The notes under the pieces: generated by a model
What the model saw: the letters and a program-made list of their open reading frames with translations, nothing else
What the model was told of the DNA's origin: nothing
Databases searched by the model: none
Shown here: in pieces, positions 8,251 to 15,342 of the stretch
Numbering within the stretch: position 1 is the first letter of the stretch
Layout of the letters: each line of letters begins with the position of its first letter
Source of the DNA: Methylococcaceae bacterium UBA6146
Lineage (GTDB): Bacteria > Pseudomonadota > Gammaproteobacteria > Methylococcales > Methylomonadaceae
Reading direction: 5' to 3'
Assembly: GCA_002422395.1 (NCBI GenBank)
Contig: DIUY01000028.1
Span: 15,165 to 79,164, forward strand
DNA: 64,000 bases
Translations under genes and position numbers: made by a program

Positions 8251-8910
8251 ATGAAAACCGGAACCGCCCCCCATCAAACGTCTAATCCTATAGATTCCAA
8301 CCCGTTAAATGAAACAAACCGGCAATTGATTAAATTTTTCAATCTACCCATCCTGCTGGGGGTGGTAATGATTACCAGCCTTGGCTTTGTTACCAAACCA
8401 GTAAGGGCAGAAAATACTAGAACTGAAGATGCCCATCCAGGCTATCGGTATATCAAACCTAAAGGTGTCGACTCTACAACCGGAAGTGCCGGTCAAGGCA
8501 CAAACGAATCCTCCGCAGCAAAGGACACTGGCGCCAAAAACACAAACCCAGAGGAACAGGTTAAAAAACCCAAGGAAAATGCCGGTGCAGCGACTACTGA
8601 TTTAAGCACCAAAGATTCTTCGACAGAAAAGCCTGAAGATGCTAAAAAAACAACTTCGGATGATCAAAACGCACAAATTGATCAAAAAGCTGAACCCGTT
8701 GCTAAACCTAAAGATGGTAAAGGGGCATTCCCCACCTTTTCTCAGGCTGATATCAATGGTGACCACTACATAACTAAAGATGAATTGGAAAATTATCCTT
8801 ATTTGCTGCAAGTATTCGACCAAATTGACGCAGGTAAAGACGGCAAACTGGAACAACATGAATACCAAAACCTGGAAATGGAAACCAAACGGGAAAGCCA
8901 ATCCCAATAA
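8251..8910 (+). CDS. Membrane-anchored or exported EF-hand protein
   Basis: The 219 residues carry a hydrophobic stretch at about 32-48 that could be an uncleaved anchor or a late signal peptide (an 'VRA' cleavage-like site follows). A long low-complexity region rich in Thr, Lys, Glu and Asp spans 60-165. Two EF-hand loops lie at the end: 'DINGDHYITKDE' near 170 and 'DAGKDGKLEQHE' near 195. Both have Asp at position 1 and Glu at position 12, so calcium binding is expected. No partner gene is evident. Confidence 0.78.
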   Translation: MKTGTAPHQTSNPIDSNPLNETNRQLIKFFNLPILLGVVMITSLGFVTKPVRAENTRTEDAHPGYRYIKPKGVDSTTGSAGQGTNESSAAKDTGAKNTNPEEQVKKPKENAGAATTDLSTKDSSTEKPEDAKKTTSDDQNAQIDQKAEPVAKPKDGKGAFPTFSQADINGDHYITKDELENYPYLLQVFDQIDAGKDGKLEQHEYQNLEMETKRESQSQ

Positions 8911-9215
8911 ATCGTAATTGGCGGCTTAGCCCCATATTCAACTGGTTTGTATTAACAACAAAAATGTCCGGTGTTTTATCGCACCACTTATGGCGCGTAG
9001 TTTCAGATTGAAGTTATAAGTTTAACGTAAGTGCACAACCCGACCGCGTAGACATATATTTAGCAATTACAAGAAATACCGCATCCAAATGACCGCTTCA
9101 GGGAGATGCTGATTAACGCCGCCGACAAGGGCATCTTGGCAAAGGCGGCGCAGTTAGACAGTTGGTATGCCCCGCCTAGGGGAGCCTGAAGCTGGCCAAC
9201 ACCCTGAAAATCTAC
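8911..9215. other. Non-coding stretch before the broken defence locus
   Basis: About 300 bases with no supportable gene. It leads into the hairpin at 9216-9275, where recognisable DUF4007 coding sequence begins abruptly, so the boundary of the decayed island probably lies here. Confidence 0.4.
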
Positions 9216-9275
9216 ACCATAGACTTACCGTTCATACTGAGCTTGTCGAAGCATGAAGGGTTTTAAGTCTATGGT
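9216..9275. repeat. Inverted repeat enclosing a TTCGACAAGCTCAG-type palindrome
   Basis: Outer arms at 9216-9227 and 9264-9275 are perfect complements (ACCATAGACTTA). Between them, 9228-9260 is the near-palindromic dispersed repeat containing GAGCTTGTCGAAGC. The right outer arm overlaps the first surviving codons of the broken DUF4007 gene, so the element marks a breakpoint. Confidence 0.75.
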
Positions 9276-9690
9276 CACGGATTTTTCCGTTCCAGTTTGG
9301 AAGATGAGGCGACCATTTGGATCATCCATTGGCGCATAGCCTCCAACCCTGAACTGGCCACCGGATTTTTTTGGTTTTTCAACCACTTTTCCATGCCACG
9401 TTTTAAAAATGGCGACGTGCTACAGTCGTTAGTGGATTTTGTTGGCCAAGAGCTGAAAAACCGTTCTGAAAGCACCTTAAAATCCGATGTTTCAAAGCTA
9501 CTGCGGATGTACTCGCCCACCGCCGGACGCAACGATGAGCATTTGGATTCCCCTATGTCCTTATTGGGTTTGCTCTCCAATGAGGTGTCCGGCGGCTATC
9601 TGAGCCAGCGCACGGTACGCCCGTTCTTACCAGTGGTTGCCCTGCATTTTGCCTTACAAAGCCGCTTTGCCGAGCCGACTGCCAAGGACG
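9267..9690 (+). pseudogene. DUF4007 (SspB-like) gene fragment, both ends lost
   Basis: The frame opens after a stop at 9264. It reads the middle of a DUF4007 domain: 'LEDEATIWIIHWRIASNPELA' (limit: family signature, Leu/Trp/His-rich), 'FFWFFNHF', then 'LKSDVSKLLRMYSP' and 'LDSPMSLLGLL', in the family's order. The N-terminal third is missing, replaced by the hairpin repeat. The C-terminus runs into a piece related to an IS481-type element at 9691. DUF4007 proteins accompany PAPS-reductase-like proteins in DNA phosphorothioation-type defence, where I recall SspB being of this family. A TTG at 9297 could start translation, but a working protein is unlikely. Confidence 0.75.
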
Positions 9691-9752
9691 GTGGAACGAC
9701 TGCATGGATGCCACCACTAAAGGGTGGTCTATGGACAGAGGTAGGGCAACGC
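9691..9752 (+). mobile_element. Scar of an IS481-type element
   Basis: About 60 bases closely match the reverse complement of 19065-19130, inside the IS481-type remnant. The shared core includes AGGGTGGTCTATGGACAGAG, followed by TAGGGCA. Here it joins the end of the DUF4007 fragment to the 3' part of the ATPase gene, so it is probably what remains of an insertion that led to a deletion. Confidence 0.6.
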
Positions 9753-9813
9753 CGGGAGCGGTTGCCGAGTGCGGCGGCGGGTCGGGAACCCGCGCCGCAA
9801 AACCCCAGCGGAA

Positions 9814-11054
9814 ATGAGCCTGTACTTGTCCTTACTCAAAGCCAGCCGTTTGCATCGGCATGTAGACGCCATCTTAGGTATTTACCCGCCCGATGAACAC
9901 TGTGACCCCTGCAAGTTACACCCGGTTTGGGAAGGCATCACGGACTATCTGGGCGATAGCGGCCAACAACAGCCGGTAACGTCCTTATACCGCTTCTTAC
10001 AGAGCCGCCCTTACGGTATCAAGCAGGGAGTCTTGCCGGTGCTGTTGATAGCCTATCTCCTAAGCTACCGCCGGGAAGTCGCGCTTTACCAAGAAGGCGT
10101 GTATTGCGCCCAACTGACGATGGAACAAGCTGAACTATTGTGCAAACGCCCCGAATTTTTTGCATTGGAGCAGTTTGACCTAGGCGGATTGCGCGGCGAG
10201 CTGTTCGACAAATACCTAAATTCCGTTATCGGCAACATCTCCGCCGATGCCACCTTGCTTGATATTGCTAAGCCGTTGGTTTTGTTTGCAGCCCGTTTGC
10301 CGGACTACACCAAACAATGCAAAACAATAAGCCTTGAAGCCGTGCGGGTCATGGCGGCATTCACCCAGGCCCAAAGCCCCGGTGTGTTGTTGTGTTTAAC
10401 GCATTGCCGCAAGCCTTAGGATTAGCTCCAACCGATTTTCTTAACGGTGAACCTGCGCTGGTTGAGCAGTGCATCCAAAAACTGGTGGGTGTGCTGCGGG
10501 AATTGCGGGGGGCTTATGATGCACTGCTCAATGACTGGCAAGCGTTATTAAGCCAATCCTTGTTGCAGGAAAGCATTACCGATTTGTCTAGCCTTCGTGA
10601 AAACCTAACCCACCGCTATCGCGGCTTAGACGCTTACACACCGGACAAAATGGGCATCGGCGCGTTTATTCTCCGCTTGTGCAATCCCGGTTATCCCAGT
10701 GACCAAGCCTGGCTGGAATCTGCCGCCGCCCTGCTAGGTAAAGTCCCGCCGCAAAAATGGAAAGAGGCCAATCGCATTGAAGCCCAATTCAGATTGCAAG
10801 AACGCGCTGGGCAACTGCATGAGCTGGAAGCTTTGCGCCTGACATTGCCCAATAAAACGCAGGACACCAATGCCGTGCTGTTGCGCCTAGTGGATACCGA
10901 TGGCCAGGAAATCAGCCGGACGATTTGCCAGACTGAAGCGCAACGCGAAGCCGCGAACATAGAGGCGCAGAAAATTGTTGGGGATTTATCCCATCTAGGG
11001 GAAACTCAGCAACTGGCGATTATCGCCGCAGTGTTAAACACCTTTCGGCGCTGA
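9814..11054 (+). pseudogene. 3' part of a large defence-type ATPase gene (SspC-like candidate), frameshifted
   Basis: The first segment (9814 to about 10395) carries 'RPYGIKQGVLPVLLIAYLLSYRRE', then 'VALYQEGVY' and 'LCKRPEFFALEQFDLGG'. This pattern sits C-terminal to the ATPase domain in large P-loop proteins of phosphorothioation- and BREX-like systems. At about 10395-10402 the frame shifts by one base: the first frame ends at 10419, while homologous reading continues in another frame to 11054. That second part is helical ('LRELRGAYDALLNDW', 'LRENLTHRYRGLDAY'). The Walker region is absent, lost with the junction at 9691. SspC identity rests on neighbours only. Confidence 0.6.
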
Positions 11055-11149
11055 TTCAGCCGTGCTGAAAAAAATAGGCATTGGTGTCATCCAACACGGA
11101 TGTTGGTGCTCCAACGACCAGTGCAACCCGTTATTAACAAGGTCTATTT

Positions 11150-11401
11150 ATGAACATACAACTGCAACCCGAATTCGACGACATACTACAGCCACTTGGC
11201 CATGATGCGGCGGCCTTTTTTTTGGCGGCCAGTCTCTACCATGCCAGAAAAATTAGCTTTGCCAGTGCGGCACACTTAGCAGGATTAGATTTCGAGGCTT
11301 TTAAAGCGCGTTTACAAGAACATTTCGGCCTAGGCTACATCATTGCTGACGAATGTGTTTTGGGCGACTTAGAGACTGTCGCCAATATGGCAATCCAATG
11401 A
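11150..11401 (+). CDS. UPF0175-family antitoxin-like protein
   Basis: The 83 residues resemble the UPF0175 family: 'AAAFFLAASLYHARKISFASAAHLAGLDFEAFKARL' is the typical compact helix-turn-helix, with a long alanine-rich helix before it. Its stop overlaps the start of the DUF3368 gene (ATGA at 11398-11401). UPF0175 plus DUF3368 is a known toxin-antitoxin pairing, this being the antitoxin and probable autorepressor. Confidence 0.78.
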   Translation: MNIQLQPEFDDILQPLGHDAAAFFLAASLYHARKISFASAAHLAGLDFEAFKARLQEHFGLGYIIADECVLGDLETVANMAIQ

Positions 11402-11886
11402 AAATCGTGCTTAATACCAGCCCGATCATTTTTCTGGGCAAGATAGGCGCGCTGAAACTTTTATCGGCCTGTGCTCATGAAACTTATGTGCCGCAAGGCG
11501 TTGTTGCAGAACTGCATGAGCATGGGCTGCCCGCGTTTATTCAGGCACACGCTGTGTCGGAGGTCGGCCTAGGCTATGTGAGAGGCGCTTTAGGCCGATT
11601 GCATCAAGGCGAGCTTGAAGCGATTGTTTTAGCGAAAGAACTGGCCGCTGATTATGTCGTTTTAGACGATTTGTTGGCCAGACGTAAAGCACAGCGTTTA
11701 GGTTTACAAGTCATCGGCACGGTAGGCCTGCTGCTATGGATGGAAAAAAAGCAGTTACTGGATGCCGGGCAAACGTGGGAAAAATTACAACAATTGACGG
11801 AGCGGCATGGCCTATATTTGTCACCATCACTACGCGAACAGCTTAAACAACAACTGCTAGGCGGCCCACACGATGACGGACACTAA
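11398..11886 (+). CDS. DUF3368 PIN-like toxin
   Basis: The 162 residues start at the ATG overlapping the antitoxin stop rather than at an earlier in-frame codon inside the antitoxin gene. The N-terminal 'IVLNTSPIIFLGKIGAL' has the first PIN-like acidic position replaced by the DUF3368 'NTSP' form. Glu and Asp follow in 'LHQGELEAIVLAKE' and 'ADYVVLDDLLARRKA', giving the usual PIN metal-site spacing. Its last 14 bases overlap the start of the PAPS-reductase-family gene, which ties the TA pair into the defence operon. A ribonuclease toxin role is family knowledge. Confidence 0.8.
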   Translation: MKIVLNTSPIIFLGKIGALKLLSACAHETYVPQGVVAELHEHGLPAFIQAHAVSEVGLGYVRGALGRLHQGELEAIVLAKELAADYVVLDDLLARRKAQRLGLQVIGTVGLLLWMEKKQLLDAGQTWEKLQQLTERHGLYLSPSLREQLKQQLLGGPHDDGH

Positions 11887-12673
11887 CAACCCCGTAAGGC
11901 ATCTGCTCGGTTTGTCCGGCGGTAAGGACAGTGCGGCTTTAGCTATATATTTGCGCGATAAAGTGCCGGAGATGGAATATTTCTTTGCCGATACAGGGGC
12001 GGAGTTACCGGAGACTTTAGCCTTTGTCGATCTAATGGCTGATTATTTGGGAAAAAAAATCATTAGGCTAAATGCCGGACGTGATTTTGATTATTACCTG
12101 AAATTAAACGGCAATTTTTTGCCTACTGCACGTTCCCGATGGTGCACAGTGAGCTTGAAACTTAAACCTTTTGAGCAATTTGTCGGTGACGACCCTGTAA
12201 TCAGTTATGTGGCTATAAGAGCCGATGAAACCCACCGGACGGGATATATTTCGACTAAGCCTAATATAACGGCTGTTTATCCATTTAAGGAAGACGGCCT
12301 AATTAAAGAAGACATAGTCCGCATTCTTGAAGAATCTGGGATTGGTTTACCCAAATATTATGAATGGCGTAGCCGATCAGGTTGTTATTTTTGTTTTTAC
12401 CAGCAAAAAATTGAATGGATAGGCTTATACGAAAACCATCCTGAATATTTTGAAAAAGCTAGGGCTTTCGAGCTTTTTCATAAAAATGAAGGGCGTGACC
12501 ATACCTGGTCACAAAGCGAATCTTTAGATGAAATGTTAGCTAGAAAAGACGACATAAAAGCTAAATTTCAGGCCATGAACAAAGGCGAAAAATCTAAGAA
12601 TTTAATGGATGCCGTTATCAACGATGAAGACGAAGATGACGGCGATGAAGGTTGTTTGATCTGTTTTAAATAA
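11873..12673 (+). CDS. PAPS-reductase-family protein (SspD/DndC-like)
   Basis: An ATP pyrophosphatase-type protein that in phosphorothioation systems activates the DNA backbone for sulfur insertion. The PP-loop motif 'LSGGKDSAALAIYL' is near residues 14-27. 'FFADTGAELPETLAFVD' follows, then 'WCTVSLKLKPF' near 90, and cysteines 'SGCYFCFYQQK' near 167-172. The extreme C-terminus adds an acidic run and 'GCLICFK'. The paired Cys motifs suit an Fe-S cluster as in DndC. At 266 residues it is shorter than classical DndC and closer in size to SspD. It is intact and translationally coupled to the PIN toxin; the next gene starts 15 bases on. Confidence 0.82.
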   Translation: MTDTNNPVRHLLGLSGGKDSAALAIYLRDKVPEMEYFFADTGAELPETLAFVDLMADYLGKKIIRLNAGRDFDYYLKLNGNFLPTARSRWCTVSLKLKPFEQFVGDDPVISYVAIRADETHRTGYISTKPNITAVYPFKEDGLIKEDIVRILEESGIGLPKYYEWRSRSGCYFCFYQQKIEWIGLYENHPEYFEKARAFELFHKNEGRDHTWSQSESLDEMLARKDDIKAKFQAMNKGEKSKNLMDAVINDEDEDDGDEGCLICFK

Positions 12674-12688
12674 GACTGAGAGTACCCA

Positions 12689-13555
12689 ATGGCATTAATC
12701 AATAACGAAGGCGAACCAATATCTCGCTGGTGGATTAGCAAAGCTATCAATATTATAAAAACTGATAGGGAAATATTTTCAAGTCAAAATATGAGGCGAG
12801 CCAGAATTGAGTTCATTGCTGGAAAAAACAGGTTGTCAACCATAAAAGGTTGGATGCTCGCTGCACAGCTCATTCGGAATGGAAAATCATCAAAAGAATT
12901 TGAATTAACTGATTTTGGTTTGTCGCTAACTAACAATGATCCTGAGTTAAATAAATCTTCAACATGGTGGGCATTCCATTTGGCAACTTGCTTTTCTACA
13001 AGTAGCGAACCTTACAGAAGTTTTTTTATTTGTTTAGATACGCTTTCTAAGGACTGGATTAGCTCAAAGCAGCATTTTGAAAAAATACAAAGTACCTTAC
13101 AAAAAGATAATGCCGAGACTTACAAAGAATCGACACTGGAATCTTTAATTAGCAGTGTCAGACGGATGTTTGTGGACAACCGCCCCCTAGCCGATCTTGG
13201 CCTGATAGAAATCAGTAAAATCCGGGAAGAGGGTATTTGTGTCCGCCTGGGTTCTCCTAAGCTGACCGATGTTTGTGTCATTCATGCTTTGGCTATGTTG
13301 CGTTTTCATCAGTTGAAGAGCCGTTCTACTGTCACTTTCTCAGAATTAATGGCTATTGGGTTGGCGAATTTTTTATGTAGCCGCCCCGAAGACTTGCGTT
13401 TGCAATTGCGGCGAATGCACCAGAGCCAACAATGGCAAAATTATTTTAGTTTTAACGAAGCCGTCAATAACGACTCCCTAGCTTTTGCCGATGGTTGCGA
13501 CCCTAAACAGACCTTGTTATTGCTGCTGCAACAAGGTGAAGACACTTGGTTATGA
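12689..13555 (+). CDS. DUF4007 (SspB-like) protein, full length
   Basis: The 288 residues show the DUF4007 order: an N-terminal winged-helix-like part ('FIAGKNRLSTIKGWMLAAQLI'), 'STWWAFHLATCFSTSSEPYRSFF' near 90-115, then 'ESTLESLISSVRRMFVDNRPL' and 'DLGLIE' near 150-180. The middle matches the fragment at 9267 motif by motif, so the locus once had two paralogues. In Ssp systems the DUF4007-type protein is thought to be the DNA-nicking component. That assignment is from memory of the family and should be tested. It pairs with the PAPS-reductase-family gene just upstream. Confidence 0.72.
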   Translation: MALINNEGEPISRWWISKAINIIKTDREIFSSQNMRRARIEFIAGKNRLSTIKGWMLAAQLIRNGKSSKEFELTDFGLSLTNNDPELNKSSTWWAFHLATCFSTSSEPYRSFFICLDTLSKDWISSKQHFEKIQSTLQKDNAETYKESTLESLISSVRRMFVDNRPLADLGLIEISKIREEGICVRLGSPKLTDVCVIHALAMLRFHQLKSRSTVTFSELMAIGLANFLCSRPEDLRLQLRRMHQSQQWQNYFSFNEAVNNDSLAFADGCDPKQTLLLLLQQGEDTWL

Positions 13556-13599
13556 ACGCATAGCCTCCCCCCAGCGAACCAACACTTTTTGGAGTTCTT

Positions 13600-13845
13600 A
13601 TGGATGTTATTTTAAGCAACCGGACGGTCAGTGTAACAGAACTGAAACGTAGTTTTTCAGACGTCCTGAAAAAAGCCGACGATGAAGCGATCGCTATTTT
13701 GAGCCACAACAAAGCTGAAGCGTATTTATTACCCGCCGCGCACTACGAAATGCTGATGGCGTATTTGGAAGATTTAGAAGATGCTCAGTTAGTGCGGGAA
13801 CGTTCGCAAGGCCCGTTTGTTAAGGTAAGTCTTGATGACCTATGA
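13600..13845 (+). CDS. Phd/YefM (RelB/StbD-type) antitoxin
   Basis: The 81 residues match the Phd/YefM fold: 'NRTVSVTELKRSFSDVLKKA' is the DNA-binding N-terminal part, followed by 'AILSHNKAEAYLLPAAHYEMLM' and a charged toxin-binding tail. A GGAG ribosome binding site lies upstream. Its stop overlaps the start of a RelE-type gene at 13835 by 11 bases, the usual operon layout. Because the toxin is broken, this antitoxin is now an orphan. Confidence 0.85.
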   Translation: MDVILSNRTVSVTELKRSFSDVLKKADDEAIAILSHNKAEAYLLPAAHYEMLMAYLEDLEDAQLVRERSQGPFVKVSLDDL

Positions 13846-13990
13846 GTTGCGTTTCCATGAGTTGGCATTGCAGGAATGGGAAAAACTCGATGGCAGTATC
13901 CGCACACCATTCAAAAAAAACTGGCTGAGCGGCTTGAAAATCCTAGGGTTCCGGCATCAGCGCTTTCGGGTATGCCCAACTGTTACAGTG
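13835..13990 (+). pseudogene. RelE-type toxin, frameshifted and truncated
   Basis: Starting at 13835 the frame reads 'TYELRFHELALQEWEKLDGS', a classic RelE opening. At an eight-A run (13914-13921) the frame changes, and the homologous reading continues as 'KKLAERLENPRVPASALSG' and 'MPNCY' in the next frame. It then stops matching at about 13990, where sequence from a minus-strand cysteine desulfurase begins. The conserved C-terminal strand with the catalytic Arg/Tyr is absent, so no active toxin is expected. Confidence 0.82.
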
Positions 13991-14176
13991 TAAACCTTCC
14001 GCCATTGCTGAGCGGCCAGTTTCTATTGCCGAAGCGGCATTCTCGCCATAGCGATGTTGGGTTGACGCGGCATTTGCAAAATTGCCAGAACTTGTCAGGT
14101 AGGGCAGTATTGCATCGACGGCTTCTGGTGCCATAGGCGTTGTTGCCGCGTAATCAAGATAGGCTGGAATTTTCAA
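13991..14176 (-). pseudogene. 5' fragment of a cysteine desulfurase gene (IscS/DndA-like)
   Basis: Reading from ATG at 14176 on the minus strand gives 'IPAYLDYAATTPMAPEAVDAI', then 'NFANAASTQHRYGENAASAIE' and 'GRSAMAE'. This is the N-terminus of a class V PLP cysteine desulfurase, ending well before the PLP lysine. Homology stops where the broken RelE gene starts, so the two fragments share one breakpoint. Cysteine desulfurase is the sulfur donor (DndA/SspA) in phosphorothioation systems, so this may be the lost member of the locus. It could equally be a piece of an unrelated iscS. Confidence 0.75.
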
Positions 14177-14625
14177 TGGGATAACGACGTGGAATATAAA
14201 AGGGATCTGGCATTTTATCCTAAATCAACGCAACTTCGGTTTAACCCCAATATTTTATTGCCGATCCTAAGATTCTGGCCTCACTCTCATTATAGTAACT
14301 TGCCAAAATATATACATGGTCTTTACTAATCACCCACTGACGATCCTAGTTTCAAAGCCTTCACAGGGTTGCCTGACCAATACTCTAACCTTTCCAACAA
14401 GTTCCCCTTTCAGAATTTTATAACGATATTTTTACCCATACAAAATGATATTCAATTTGATAAACCATGTGGCTTCCATATCTGCCCCCCCCCCAATTCC
14501 TTGGAGCATATTGTCGTAGCTAAAGCTAACTGGCTGAAGCCCTTAGTTTTAGCTCCACGATGTTATTTAATCAACAACTTATTTATAAATAAGTAAAAAA
14601 AGGTTGGTTTGACGATGAATAATAA
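14177..14625. other. Intergenic stretch upstream of zur, with a C10 run
   Basis: About 450 bases with no supportable gene on either strand. A run of ten C lies at 14485-14494, a possible slippage site but inside no credible frame. The 3' end holds the Zur box at 14626. Confidence 0.5.
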
Positions 14626-14642
14626 ATGTTATATTATAACAT
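14626..14642. promoter_or_regulatory. Zur box upstream of zur
   Basis: ATGTTATATTATAACAT is a perfect 8-1-8 palindrome and matches the enterobacterial Zur consensus (AAATGTTATAATATAACATTT-like). It ends 26 bases before the ATG of the Fur-family gene, so autoregulation by zinc is likely. Confidence 0.82.
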
Positions 14643-14668
14643 CACAAAAAATATTATAAGATCGAACA

Positions 14669-15181
14669 ATGAATTTTTCTACCGAAATACGCCACAGCCA
14701 TCCCGATGCCTTAGGACACAATCATGAACAGTGTGTCAGTGAAGCATTAGGAGTTGCCGAAAATTTGTGTTTGGTACGTGGCGTACATTTGACTCCGATT
14801 CGTCACCAAGTGCTGGAGTTAATTTGGGAGAGCCATAAAGCGGTCAAGGCCTATGAGTTGCTTGACCGGATCAAACCTTTACAACAGGCCGCGAAGCCCG
14901 CGACAATTTATAGGGCACTGGATTTTTTGATCGAACAAGGCCTTATCCACCGGGTAGAAAGCCTTAATGCCTTTATTGGTTGCCGTTGTTCCGGGCATCC
15001 ACATGACTTGTTGTTGTTAATTTGTAAGCTCTGTAATGAAGTTGAGGAGCGGCTTGCACCAAAAGTGATGGCCGCCTTGTCGCAAGAGTTTTCTCAAGCA
15101 GGCTTTGTTGTGCATAGTAAGGCAATTGAAGCTCAGGGGATTTGCGTTAAATGTCTAGAGGTTGAGGATGCTCAAAACTGA
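14669..15181 (+). CDS. zur: Zinc uptake regulator Zur (Fur family)
   Basis: Zinc-sensing DNA-binding repressor of zinc uptake genes. The 170 residues have the winged helix ('GVHLTPIRHQVLELIWESHKA', then 'PATIYRALDFLIEQGLIHRVES'). The dimer domain carries CxxC pairs for structural zinc ('LLICKLCNEV' and 'GICVKCLE'). The Fur-type His cluster is reduced to 'CRCSGHPHDLLLL', as in Zur. An N-terminal His/Glu stretch precedes the fold. The perfect Zur box upstream, and a second one before the adjacent ZnuD-like receptor, support Zur over Fur. It probably governs both genes. Confidence 0.9.
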   Translation: MNFSTEIRHSHPDALGHNHEQCVSEALGVAENLCLVRGVHLTPIRHQVLELIWESHKAVKAYELLDRIKPLQQAAKPATIYRALDFLIEQGLIHRVESLNAFIGCRCSGHPHDLLLLICKLCNEVEERLAPKVMAALSQEFSQAGFVVHSKAIEAQGICVKCLEVEDAQN

Positions 15182-15264
15182 TTTATTGGGAATGCCGGGA
15201 AGTGTTTTTAACAGCCATGGGCATGTAAAATCATTTTGGAAATGGCGGTCATTACTCTTTTAAA

Positions 15265-15282
15265 GTTACGTTATAACATAAC
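15265..15282. promoter_or_regulatory. Zur box upstream of the ZnuD-like receptor gene
   Basis: GTTACGTTATAACATAAC is a near-perfect palindrome sharing the GTTATAAC core with the box upstream of zur. It lies 60 bases before the receptor ATG, where a repressor would block the promoter. Confidence 0.72.
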
Positions 15283-15342
15283 TAATTACTGTGGTTCACG
15301 CTATCCCTTTCGGTTTTCTTTACCTATAGAAATAAGCATCAT

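Noticed and set aside
14485..14494. Run of ten C as a phase-variation switch
   Set aside because: No credible coding frame or promoter spacing depends on it; it lies in an intergenic region over 100 bases from the zur promoter area.
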